Of a DNA stretch of 7,069 nucleotides, positions 1-7,041 are shown one piece after another. Position 1 is the first letter of the stretch, and every line of letters begins with the position of its first letter. The notes below the pieces were generated by a model. The model saw nothing but the letters and a program-made list of their open reading frames with translations, did no database searches and was not told where the DNA came from. Origin of the DNA: Phycisphaeraceae bacterium (GTDB taxonomy: Bacteria > Planctomycetota > Phycisphaerae > Phycisphaerales > Phycisphaeraceae); assembly GCA_020850375.1 (NCBI GenBank), contig JADZET010000414.1:1-7069 (forward strand). Direction: 5' to 3'. The position numbers were made by a program, and so were the translations under genes.

Positions 1-104
1 GCCGGGGCGGGCGCGGGAGCGGCCGTCTGCGCCAGCACGGGGCTGACCAGCAGACCGGCGACCACCAACGCTCCGAGACCGGCCAGAACGCGTCCTTGTG
101 ACAT
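1..104 (-). CDS. Secreted/exported protein, N-terminal part only (signal peptide)
   Basis: Reading leftward from an ATG at 104-102, 34 codons are open to the window edge. The residues form a classic Sec signal peptide: a short n-region with one Arg (MSQGR), a hydrophobic core of Leu, Val, Ala and Gly to about residue 20, and an SPVLA-Q cleavage site after about residue 25. A Pro/Ala-rich stretch (TAAPAPAP) follows and looks like a linker after the cleavage site. A strong SD sequence, AAGGAG (complement of 111-116), sits 6 bases before the ATG, which makes the start convincing. The mature domain lies outside the window, so the function is unknown. The gene follows the ATPase on the same strand but is separated from it by about 240 bases of its own leader, so it is probably transcribed independently. 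Confidence 0.72.
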   Translation of the reverse strand, partial: MSQGRVLAGLGALVVAGLLVSPVLAQTAAPAPAP

Positions 105-117
105 TGTTGTCTCCTTG

Positions 118-128
118 AGTTTCAAACT
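118..128. repeat. Small palindrome AGTTTCAAACT, with a second partial copy at 177-185
   Basis: AGTTTCAAACT is an inverted repeat around a single central base, lying just upstream of the SD (111-116) of the signal-peptide gene. Its nine-base core GTTTCAAAC is repeated in the same orientation at 177-185. The two copies are 58 bases apart and flank the CGATCGT dyad. This is weak evidence for a repeated protein-binding site. Confidence 0.35.
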
Positions 129-150
129 TGGAACCCTTCACTAACCCCTT

Positions 151-171
151 CGATCGTCCACGCAACGATCG
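151..171. repeat. Perfect 7-bp inverted repeat in the leader region
   Basis: CGATCGT (151-157) and ACGATCG (165-171) are perfect inverted copies separated by 7 bases. The site is about 45 bases upstream of the signal-peptide gene start. It could be a repressor operator or an RNA hairpin in the leader. No family assignment is possible. Confidence 0.5.
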
Positions 172-194
172 GTGTTGTTTCAAACCAGGGGTCG

Positions 195-235
195 AAAAAA
201 AAGCAATTTCCCAGGTTGCCTATATCGGACAACCT
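195..235 (-). terminator. Possible terminator or attenuator: overlapping hairpins before a T8 tract
   Basis: On the minus strand, AGGTTGTCC pairs with GGCAACCT (235-213; one bulged base, loop of about 6). An alternative smaller hairpin, GCAA with TTGC (219-203), uses part of the same bases and is followed directly by eight T (202-195). The large stem is 10 bases away from the T tract, which is not canonical. The small stem abuts the T tract but is weak. It could be the end of the ATPase transcript or, if the promoter at 265-293 is real, an alternative-fold element in the leader of the signal-peptide gene. Confidence 0.28.
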
Positions 236-264
236 TTACTCCCGACTAAAGATTCATTCGCACC

Positions 265-293
265 ATTTGAGCGGAAAGGATTCGGGGGGTCAA
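265..293 (-). promoter_or_regulatory. Candidate sigma-70-type promoter for the signal-peptide gene
   Basis: On the minus strand, TTGACC (complement of 288-293; 5 of 6 to the -35 consensus) is followed by exactly 17 bases and then TCAAAT (complement of 265-270; 4 of 6 to the -10 consensus). Transcription would start near 258 and give a leader of about 150 bases before the ATG at 104. The spacing is ideal but the -10 is weak, so this is only a candidate. Confidence 0.3.
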
Positions 294-323
294 GTCGCTC
301 AGACGGCATGTGGATAGTTTATA

Positions 324-337
324 AGATTATATAATCT
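324..337. repeat. 14-bp perfect AT-rich palindrome just after the ATPase gene
   Basis: AGATTATATAATCT reads identically on both strands. With one mismatched pair it extends to 320-341. It lies 6 bases beyond the ATPase stop codon in otherwise GC-rich DNA. The core contains TATAAT on both strands, but no matching -35 is found at the usual distance on either strand. It could be an operator, a bidirectional -10 region, or a weak hairpin at the 3' end of the ATPase transcript. Confidence 0.5.
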
Positions 338-343
338 AATAGT

Positions 344-1885
344 TTACGATGGGCTCAGGCCCCTGCCCAGGTCCTGCACGCGCTGGGCCTGGATCCGCTG
401 GATCGATTCCACGATCGGGCGGGGGATCAGGAAACGGGGCTGATCCTGGGGGATCGAGCGGCAATGTTCTGAGATGACCTGGTACAAAAACTTGAAGGCG
501 TCGCGCGGCTGGTGCATCTTGTCCAGGGCGTCGATCAGGTATTGCGCGGTGACGTCGGTGTCGAACAGGTTTGTCAGCACGATCTGGGCGTGGGGGTTGC
601 GGAGGCAGGCCCGCAGCCGGCCGTTGCACAGGTCGTAGAGGGTGACGCCCGACCAGCCCAGGCGGTCGACAAGGTTTTGTTTGTCGAGGCGGGCTTCTTG
701 GTAAAACTCGGCGGATTCCCGCAGCAGAAGGGGCCTTAGCTCGATCGGCAGCAGGAGCTTGATGCCGATGTGTTGCTGCTGGAGGAACTTGTTGTCGAGC
801 ATGGGCCAGACCACGGCCCGCATGCGATCGGGTCGGCCCTGGATGGAGGTGGGCTCGTCGACGCGATCGACCAGGACGAGCATGCCCTTGTAGCCCAGGG
901 CCTCGATTACGGCGAGGAATCGGCCGGTGAGCTGGTAGCGGCTGTCGAGGTTGCCGGCCAGGGGCCAGGGCTGGCCGTGCAGGTCGGCGGGGCTGAGCTG
1001 TCCGAGCATTTTCCGCAGTTCTGAGCCGCGGCGGGTGGCGGAGGTCATCTCGGCGAGGATTTTCCGGGCCAGCCAGCGCAGGCGGGTGACGCGCCAAGCC
1101 CACAGGGCGCCGAGGATGACCCCCGCGGCCAGCAACAGGGCGCCGACGAGGAGCATCCAGATCGGGGAGTCTGATAACAAGCGCCAGACGCCGACGAGGA
1201 TCACGCCGGCGACCAGGCCGGCGGCGCCGACGCTACCCTGAAGGCGCAGGCCGTTGATCCAGCCCAGACGCAGGCTGCGTCGGAGCGATTCCCAGCGGGT
1301 CAGGGCCGAGCCGCTGGCGGGCTGGTCGTAGAGGGCGGCGAGGACGGCCAAGTCGGCCCGCGACCGGCGGGGGAGCTTACGCAGGCGCTTGAGGGCGTCG
1401 GTGGGCAGGTCCGGGGGGTCGCCGTCTCCGGTGGCGCCGCTCAGGCCATCGACCAGGCGGGTCACGGCGCGGGCGAGCAGGCCGTCCTGGTGGTCCTGGA
1501 GGCGGATGGAGCTCAGGGCCTTGAGGAGATCGCCGTCCGAGGGGTTGGCCAGGGCCTTGGCGCTGAGGCGATTCTGCATGATGCGGTCGAGGACGGGGTT
1601 GAGGTCGTCGTAGGCCACGACGAGGGTCTTGGCGTCGGGGTGCTGGGCGTTGTGCTCGCGGACCTGGCGGGCGACGGTCAGGCGGATGGCGGTCTTGCCG
1701 CTGCCCTTCTCGCCGAAGACGACCGAGGTGCTGGGGGCCTCGAGCTGGCCGAGGATCTTGGCGAAGTCGGGGTGACGCGTGGCGCCGCCGGCGAGCTTCT
1801 CGAAGACGCGGTCGTGGCGGGCCTCCTCGGCGTCGAAGGGGTTCTCGCTCAGGCCGTGATGGGAGAGGAAGTGCTCGATGTCCAT
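344..1885 (-). CDS. Membrane-inserted P-loop ATPase (ExeA-like N-terminus, KAP-like layout)
   Basis: A 513-aa predicted NTPase. The N-terminus (GLSENPF at 11-17) resembles the opening of ExeA/GspA-type AAA ATPases, where an FGL-x-x-x-PF motif precedes the P-loop domain. Walker A is clear: GEKGSGKT at 58-65. Two hydrophobic segments at about 219-237 and 242-263, separated by a short loop, look like a transmembrane hairpin. A Walker B-like strand with acidic residues, MLVLVDRVDE, lies at 335-344. Membrane helices inserted between Walker A and Walker B are a hallmark of KAP-family NTPases, so KAP-like is the best structural analogy, although I cannot prove membership. Both ends of the P-loop domain should then face the cytoplasm. 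The ATG at 1885 is the first start after an in-frame stop and has no SD. The gene diverges from the 125-aa gene at 2051. The substrate is unknown. Confidence 0.88.
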   Translation of the reverse strand: MDIEHFLSHHGLSENPFDAEEARHDRVFEKLAGGATRHPDFAKILGQLEAPSTSVVFGEKGSGKTAIRLTVARQVREHNAQHPDAKTLVVAYDDLNPVLDRIMQNRLSAKALANPSDGDLLKALSSIRLQDHQDGLLARAVTRLVDGLSGATGDGDPPDLPTDALKRLRKLPRRSRADLAVLAALYDQPASGSALTRWESLRRSLRLGWINGLRLQGSVGAAGLVAGVILVGVWRLLSDSPIWMLLVGALLLAAGVILGALWAWRVTRLRWLARKILAEMTSATRRGSELRKMLGQLSPADLHGQPWPLAGNLDSRYQLTGRFLAVIEALGYKGMLVLVDRVDEPTSIQGRPDRMRAVVWPMLDNKFLQQQHIGIKLLLPIELRPLLLRESAEFYQEARLDKQNLVDRLGWSGVTLYDLCNGRLRACLRNPHAQIVLTNLFDTDVTAQYLIDALDKMHQPRDAFKFLYQVISEHCRSIPQDQPRFLIPRPIVESIQRIQAQRVQDLGRGLSPS

Positions 1886-1963
1886 GGCGTGCTCGGGCTG
1901 GACGGGGTGGTGGTGTTCAGTGTCCGGGAAAGGTTTGTCGGGGGCATCTTAACCGAGCCGAGT

Positions 1964-1978
1964 GTGACGACCCGTCAC
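1964..1978. promoter_or_regulatory. Dyad operator candidate between divergent genes
   Basis: GTGACG (1964-1969) and CGTCAC (1973-1978) form a perfect 6-bp inverted repeat with a 3-base spacer. The centre (1971) lies about 85 bases from the ATPase start and 80 bases from the start at 2051, almost the midpoint of the shared upstream region. A poor minus-strand promoter (TTGCCG, complement of 2002-2007; CATAGT, complement of 1977-1982; 19-base spacer) would overlap it, which would fit a repressor site. A TGACG half-site recurs at 1984-1988. Confidence 0.4.
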
Positions 1979-2050
1979 TATGATGACGAAGGATCGTTTT
2001 GCGGCAACTTCCGCTGCGGCGATTTCCGGTGGTCGCTAGACTATCGGACG

Positions 2051-2428
2051 ATGAGCCAGACACCTGATCCAGTTTCCACCAAGCCGGGCCTGCAGGGCTC
2101 GAGCTTCGACCTGGCCGACGAGCGGACCCGGGCGGAGATCCTCGACAAGGCCTTCGACTACCGCGGCGACGTGACGATCCACACGATCGACGGGCGGGCC
2201 GTCGAGGGCTTCGTTTTCGACCGCCGGGGCGATGCACCGGACCCGTTCGTCCGCTTGATCCCGAAGGACGGGTCGGCGCGGCAGAGCATTCCATACCGTC
2301 AGATCCAGAAACTGACCTTCACCGGGCGCGACACGGCCGAGGGTCGCAGCTGGGAGACGTGGGTTCAGAAGTATCTGGAGAAGAAGGCCAAGGGCGAGCA
2401 CGCGTCGATGGACCCGATCGAAGGGTAG
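2051..2428 (+). CDS. Conserved-looking hypothetical protein, 125 aa, beta-rich (Sm-like barrel possible)
   Basis: I do not recognise a named family. The 125 residues start with a variable Pro/Ser-rich stretch (1-20). A charged helix follows (LADERTRAEILDKAF, 21-35). Next come short alternating strands typical of a small barrel: GDVTIHTIDGRAVEGFVFDR (39-58), then FVRLIPKDGS and SIPYRQIQKLTF. A basic, aromatic C-terminal helix contains SWETWVQKYLEKK (100-112). The order strand-DGR-strand-VRL-IPY-strand recalls Sm/LSm or SH3-like barrels, but this is inference from pattern only. There is no signal peptide or membrane segment, so it is probably cytosolic. The ATG at 2051 is chosen because the upstream frame, open back to about 1490, is only the shadow of the ATPase; no SD is visible. 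It is divergent to the ATPase gene and is followed by a terminator-like hairpin before trpE. Confidence 0.8.
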   Translation: MSQTPDPVSTKPGLQGSSFDLADERTRAEILDKAFDYRGDVTIHTIDGRAVEGFVFDRRGDAPDPFVRLIPKDGSARQSIPYRQIQKLTFTGRDTAEGRSWETWVQKYLEKKAKGEHASMDPIEG

Positions 2429-2436
2429 GCGGACCG

Positions 2437-2460
2437 CGGCGGTGTGCGCCGGATGTTTTT
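2437..2460 (+). terminator. Short rho-independent-type terminator candidate
   Basis: CGGCG (2437-2441) and CGCCG (2447-2451) form a perfect 5-bp GC stem with a 5-base loop, followed after four bases by five T (2456-2460). It begins 8 bases after the stop of the 125-aa gene and ends 21 bases before trpE. The stem is short and the T run is displaced, so termination may be partial. If it is functional, trpE needs a promoter in the remaining short gap or depends on read-through. Confidence 0.42.
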
Positions 2461-2481
2461 CAGATCCATCCTTAACCTGCC

Positions 2482-4059
2482 ATGTCCATCATCCACCAGC
2501 CCGATCTGCCGACGTTCACGCAACTGGCCGCCACGGCGGGGCAGGGCGTGATGGTCACGGTCTACCGCCGGTTGCTGGCGGATCAGCTCACGCCGGTGCT
2601 GGCGTACCGCCGGTTGGTCGAGCCCGACGACCGGATGGCGCCGAGCTTCCTGCTCGAGTCGGTGGTCGATGGCGACCGGATCGCCCGCTACAGCTTCCTG
2701 GGCTCGCGGCCGGTGATGGAGATCATCGCCCGCGGGCATGAGGTCGAGCTGCGCGACCACCTCGACCCGAGCAAGAGTCGTAAGTTCACCTCGGCTGATC
2801 CGTTGGCGGAGATGCCCAAGATCACGGGCTCGTGGAAGATGGCTGAGCAGGATCGGCCGCGGCCGGACTTCCTCGGCGGCTGGCTTGGCATGGCGGGGTA
2901 CGACACCGTCCGCTACCTCGAGGGGGAGAAGCTCCCCAATCCGCCGCGCGATGACCGCGGGCTGCCGGACCTGCACATGGGGCTGTACCAGGACGTGGTG
3001 GCCTTCGACCAGGTGCAGAAGACGATCCTGGTCATGACCCACGTCATGCCGGCCCATTTCCCGTCGGTTCAGCACGCGTACCGGGCGGCGACGGACCGGC
3101 TCGACGACATCGTTCAGCGGATTCAGACGCAGCGTGTCTCGACGCCGCCGGGGTCGCCGGAACTGCTGGTGGGGGACGTGGACCTCGGCGCGCCGGCGCC
3201 GCAGCTTCCCCTGGGCAACATGGGGCCGGGGCGGTACCAGCAGGCGGTGGCGGAATCGAAGAAGTACATCGCGGCGGGCGACATCTTCCAGGTGGTGCTC
3301 AGCCAGCGGTTCGAGTTGACGACGACGGCGGACCCGTTCGACATCTACCGGGCGCTGCGGGTGGTCAACCCGTCGCCCTACATGTTCTACTTGCAGATCG
3401 AGGGGGCGATGCTGGTGGCGTCGAGCCCGGAGATTCTCTGCCGGGTGCGGGACGGGGTGGTCTTCAATCGGCCGCTGGCGGGCACGCGTAAGCGTGGGCG
3501 GACGGCCGAGGAGGACAAGGCGCTCGAGGCGGACCTGCTGGCGGACCCCAAGGAGCGGGCGGAGCACATCATGCTCGTGGATCTGGGACGCAATGACCTG
3601 GGGCGCGTGGCCCAGCCCGGGACGGTGGCCCTGCCGGACGTGATGGTGGTCGAGCGGTACAGCCATGTGATGCACATCAGCTCGACGGTGACGGGCAAGG
3701 TGCGGCCGGGGTGCGACTGCTGGGACGCGCTGCGGTACGCGCTGCCGGTCGGGACGGTCAGCGGGGCGCCGAAGGTGCGGGCGATGCAGATCATCGACGA
3801 GCTCGAGCCGACGCGCCGTGGGCCCTACGCGGGGGCGGCGGGGTACGCGGACTTTACGGGCAACATGGACATGGCCATCGCCCTGCGGACGATGGTGGTC
3901 ATGCCCTCGCCGGAGAAGGGCAAGTGGGTGGTGCATGTGCAGGCGGGGGCGGGGATCGTGGCCGACAGCGTGCCGGAGTCCGAGCATCGCGAGACGATCA
4001 ACAAGGCCGCGGCGCTGGCCAAGGCGGTGGAGCTGGCCGAGAAGGCGTTTAGCCGGTAG
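2482..4059 (+). CDS. trpE: Anthranilate synthase component I (TrpE)
   Basis: The 525-aa product converts chorismate plus ammonia, supplied by TrpG, to anthranilate and pyruvate, the first committed step of tryptophan synthesis. The N-terminal domain carries the LLES motif (57-60) and ARYSFLG (68-74), associated with tryptophan feedback binding. The C-terminal chorismate-binding domain is complete: QRFE (275-278), NPSPYMFY (296-303), SSPE (314-317), PLAGT (331-335), AEHIMLVDLGRND (360-372), HISSTVTG (398-405), GTVSGAPK (424-431), GPYAGAAGY (447-455) and GAGIVADSVPESE (489-501). LLES and overall length favour TrpE over PabB, though a dual role cannot be excluded from sequence. No trpG is adjacent, so the glutamine amidotransferase must be elsewhere. 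The ATG at 2482 has no obvious SD; the next gene follows after 77 bases on the same strand. Confidence 0.96.
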   Translation: MSIIHQPDLPTFTQLAATAGQGVMVTVYRRLLADQLTPVLAYRRLVEPDDRMAPSFLLESVVDGDRIARYSFLGSRPVMEIIARGHEVELRDHLDPSKSRKFTSADPLAEMPKITGSWKMAEQDRPRPDFLGGWLGMAGYDTVRYLEGEKLPNPPRDDRGLPDLHMGLYQDVVAFDQVQKTILVMTHVMPAHFPSVQHAYRAATDRLDDIVQRIQTQRVSTPPGSPELLVGDVDLGAPAPQLPLGNMGPGRYQQAVAESKKYIAAGDIFQVVLSQRFELTTTADPFDIYRALRVVNPSPYMFYLQIEGAMLVASSPEILCRVRDGVVFNRPLAGTRKRGRTAEEDKALEADLLADPKERAEHIMLVDLGRNDLGRVAQPGTVALPDVMVVERYSHVMHISSTVTGKVRPGCDCWDALRYALPVGTVSGAPKVRAMQIIDELEPTRRGPYAGAAGYADFTGNMDMAIALRTMVVMPSPEKGKWVVHVQAGAGIVADSVPESEHRETINKAAALAKAVELAEKAFSR

Positions 4060-4136
4060 CGCCCCAGGGCCTGATCCCGTCACTTCCGGGGGGAGTCAAG
4101 ATCGAAGTCCTGTCGGGCCGATAACTAACGTCAGCC

Positions 4137-4403
4137 ATGCCCACCGAACTACAGACCATTCTTAAGCTGTCAGTCCCGCTGATCGTGCAGATCGGCCAGC
4201 GGACGATGCGCATGAGCGAGGTCGTCAGCCTCGGCCCGGGGGCGATTCTGGAACTGTCCAAGTCGGTGGATGAGGACCTCGAGCTTCTGGTCAACAACAA
4301 GCCCGTGGCCCGCGGCAGCGCGGTGAAGGTGGGGGAAAACTTCGGCGTGCGGATCGGCGCCGTCGGCAGCGCCCAGGATCGCGTCAACGCGATGAAGGGG
4401 TGA
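4137..4403 (+). CDS. FliN/SpoA-domain protein (minimal, 88 aa)
   Basis: The whole protein is one SpoA (FliN C-terminal) domain. Recognisable family positions are ILKLSVPLIVQIGQ (8-21), the MRMSEVVSLGPGAILEL stretch (24-40), LVNNKPVARG (51-60) and VGENFGVRI (65-73), followed by a short tail. In FliN and its type III homologues SpaO/YscQ this domain dimerises to form the lower C-ring and binds FliM and FliH. Usual FliN proteins are longer, with an N-terminal extension that is missing here. An in-frame TAA lies 10 to 12 bases before the ATG with no start between, so the protein is not truncated by annotation. No other flagellar or secretion gene is in the window. It could be the FliN of a scattered flagellar set or a repurposed SpoA module. 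Family assignment is solid, the role is not. Confidence 0.87.
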   Translation: MPTELQTILKLSVPLIVQIGQRTMRMSEVVSLGPGAILELSKSVDEDLELLVNNKPVARGSAVKVGENFGVRIGAVGSAQDRVNAMKG

Positions 4404-4407
4404 GTGA

Positions 4408-4431
4408 GAGCAGTTGAGCAGGGGAGCAGGT
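4408..4431 (+). repeat. Three tandem GAGCAG units with 8-base period in the convergent gap
   Basis: GAGCAG occurs at 4408-4413, 4416-4421 and 4424-4429, each followed by two bases (TT, GG, GT). The run lies in the 52-base gap between the converging SpoA and NfeD-like genes. No rho-independent terminator is visible there for either gene. Confidence 0.5.
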
Positions 4432-4455
4432 GACCGAGGCGGGGACGAAGCTGAT

Positions 4456-4938
4456 TTATAACGGCCGGACCTTGATCTGCATGCCGTCGACGCCGACGAC
4501 CTCGACGTCGATGCCGGCCTCGACGACCGTTCCGTCGGCGAGGCATTCCAATCTTTGATGATGGATCAGACAGGTGCCCACGGGGCGCAGGGCGGTGAGC
4601 GTGCGGCCGCGGTCGCCGACGTTGACGGGGGCTGGCGCGTCGCCGGCGGCGGGGGGTGGGGGCGTGGGGGGGGTCTTGAGCAGGATGTATTTGAACAGCG
4701 GCGTGTTGGGCCAGATCTTGATCGCCAGGGCGAAGAGGAAGGGGATGGCCAGCAGGGCGGCGATGGCGCCGATCAGTCCCACGGTGGTGTCGACCTTGAA
4801 GAGCAGGGCGATGCCGCCGACGAGGGAGGCGAAGGACAAGATGCCCAGCAACCCGCCGGAGGGGATGAAGATCTCGATGAAGAACAGCACGAACGCGATG
4901 GCCAGACACAGCACCGCCCATAGCACGTAGTCGCTCAT
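4456..4938 (-). CDS. NfeD-like membrane protein (three TM helices plus OB-fold domain)
   Basis: A 160-aa product with three hydrophobic helices at about 5-26, 28-47 and 53-76, the second preceded by the PSGG turn typical of NfeD. A Pro/Ala-rich linker (about 90-104) follows, then a soluble C-terminal domain from about 105 with the NfeD pattern VGDRGRTLTALRPVGTCLI and EAGIDVEVVGVDGMQIKV. This domain is an OB-fold in solved NfeD homologues. NfeD proteins usually work beside flotillin- or stomatin-type proteins in membrane organisation. Long forms carry a ClpP-like protease domain, which is absent here, so this is the short form. No stomatin or flotillin gene is adjacent. Its ATG overlaps the stop of the hydrolase gene (ATGA, 4938-4935), and the nearest purine-rich SD-like sequence is more than ten bases away. 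Translation is therefore probably coupled to the upstream gene. Confidence 0.9.
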   Translation of the reverse strand: MSDYVLWAVLCLAIAFVLFFIEIFIPSGGLLGILSFASLVGGIALLFKVDTTVGLIGAIAALLAIPFLFALAIKIWPNTPLFKYILLKTPPTPPPPAAGDAPAPVNVGDRGRTLTALRPVGTCLIHHQRLECLADGTVVEAGIDVEVVGVDGMQIKVRPL

Positions 4939-5783
4939 GGTGTCATGTTACCTCGGCTGGCCTCGCCCGGCAGGGGGGACGGCGATGGGGGCTCAACGTC
5001 AACGGACCCGACCAGGTGGGCCTGGATGCGACGGGTCAGCTCGTCGAGCACGGGGTTGAGGCACGCCCAGCCGTGCTCGGTGGTGGCCTGGCGTGCGTCG
5101 GCGCCGAGCTGGGAGAATCGGGCGTCGCGGACGTCGGTGCACACGCCGGGATAGATGGTCTCGGCCACCGCGTCGTCGCCGTCGGGCCAGTGGTCCTTGG
5201 GATCGCGGCCGTCGGTCAGCAGGGATTGGTCGACGAACTCCGGCAGGAGGGCCAGGCCGAAGGAGGTCTCCTCCTTGGCGGCGTGGTCCCCCCGGAAGTG
5301 GACAGCGGGGCGCCCGATCGTGCCCTCGTCGCCGGTGAGCAGGAGGACGCCGTGGGTCTTGGCCTCTTGCTCGATCTCGCCCCAGACGGGAGACAGGACG
5401 GTGTCCCAGGGATAGTGGCCGAAGGGCAGGACGATGACCTTGAAGCCGAAGCGGATGAGCTGGCGGACGGTCTGGGCGACGATGGCGCGGGAAGCCTCTT
5501 CGGGCTGATAGTGGGTCCACATGAACGGGCCGTGGCCGCCCGAGCCGCCCCACCACATGACGGGGAGGATCACGCCGCCGACGCGCTGGGCGAGCTGGAC
5601 GCAGAAGCGGTCGGCCTTGATGCCGTCAAAGCCGATGGGCAGGTGCCAGCCGTGGTGCTCGAGCAGGCCCAGGGGCCAGAATGCGATGGGGCGCGATTGC
5701 ACGATCTCGCGCAACTGCTCGGGCCGAAGCTCTTCGTAGCGACGCCAAGTGACATCGGAATTGGTGTTCGCTTGCCGAGTCAT
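4935..5783 (-). CDS. Creatininase-family amidohydrolase
   Basis: A 282-aa metal-dependent hydrolase of the creatininase/MftE fold. The first metal motif is intact: PLGLLEHHGWHLPIGFD (37-53), matching the family's PLG-x-x-E-x-H-G-x-H-LP pattern, with E42, H44 and D53 as likely ligands. The third motif, GDHAAKEETS (165-174), supplies H167 and E172. The usual central NGHGGN is replaced by PFGHYPWD (120-127), keeping the His but losing GGN. Family members open cyclic or linear amides (creatinine, formamidopyrimidines) or mature peptides, and the divergent loop argues against assuming creatinine. The start at 5783 is preferred because GGAGG (complement of 5788-5792) lies 4 bases upstream; a TTG at 5819 would only add repeat-encoded residues. 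The C-terminal tail from about 264 (EPPSPSPLPGEASRG) is low complexity and looks appended. It lies between rlmN and the NfeD-like gene and overlaps the latter by 4 bases. Confidence 0.88.
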   Translation of the reverse strand: MTRQANTNSDVTWRRYEELRPEQLREIVQSRPIAFWPLGLLEHHGWHLPIGFDGIKADRFCVQLAQRVGGVILPVMWWGGSGGHGPFMWTHYQPEEASRAIVAQTVRQLIRFGFKVIVLPFGHYPWDTVLSPVWGEIEQEAKTHGVLLLTGDEGTIGRPAVHFRGDHAAKEETSFGLALLPEFVDQSLLTDGRDPKDHWPDGDDAVAETIYPGVCTDVRDARFSQLGADARQATTEHGWACLNPVLDELTRRIQAHLVGSVDVEPPSPSPLPGEASRGNMTP

Positions 5784-5808
5784 GTCGCCTCCATTTCTTC
5801 CCCAACCC

Positions 5809-6939
<1,131 letters not shown>

Positions 6940-7000
6940 CCCGACATCTTACCCGCCGCTCGTGCCTGGACCGTTGAAGCCCGCAGGGTGGCATATCGCG

Positions 7001-7028
7001 TAAAATGGAGCGGCGCCTGACGCGCTGC
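7001..7028 (+). promoter_or_regulatory. Candidate -10 element and GC hairpin before the last gene
   Basis: TAAAAT (7001-7006) matches 5 of 6 of the -10 consensus; TTGAAG at 6974-6979 is 21 bases away, too far for a good -35. Just downstream, GCGGCGC (7010-7016) and GCGCTGC (7022-7028) can pair with one G-U pair and a 5-base loop, ending 5 bases before the GGAGG SD. The hairpin would sit at or just after the transcription start, so it could be an operator or a translation-control stem. The evidence is modest. Confidence 0.28.
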
Positions 7029-7041
7029 ATAATGGAGGCTC

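Noticed and set aside
128..334. 68-aa plus-strand frame in the leader region
   Set aside because: TTG start without SD, no recognisable motif, and it overlaps dyads and the likely promoter of the minus-strand gene.
336..1103. 255-aa minus-strand frame overlapping the ATPase gene
   Set aside because: It is out of frame with the ATPase, which carries Walker motifs and membrane segments; the Pro/Arg-rich composition is typical of a shadow frame.
1490..2050. Upstream extension of the 125-aa protein to a 312-aa form
   Set aside because: The added part is antisense to the N-terminal half of the ATPase and lacks any family signal; the sequence changes character at the ATG at 2051.
2365..4083. 572-aa open frame on the minus strand opposite trpE
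   Set aside because: It is fully antisense to a textbook trpE, its translation is dominated by Arg, His, Pro and Leu without domains, and it follows from G/C third-position bias.
4060..4136. Possible terminator between trpE and the SpoA gene
   Set aside because: Only short G/C complementarities such as CAGG-G-CCTG are present, with no T run; the two genes may be co-transcribed.
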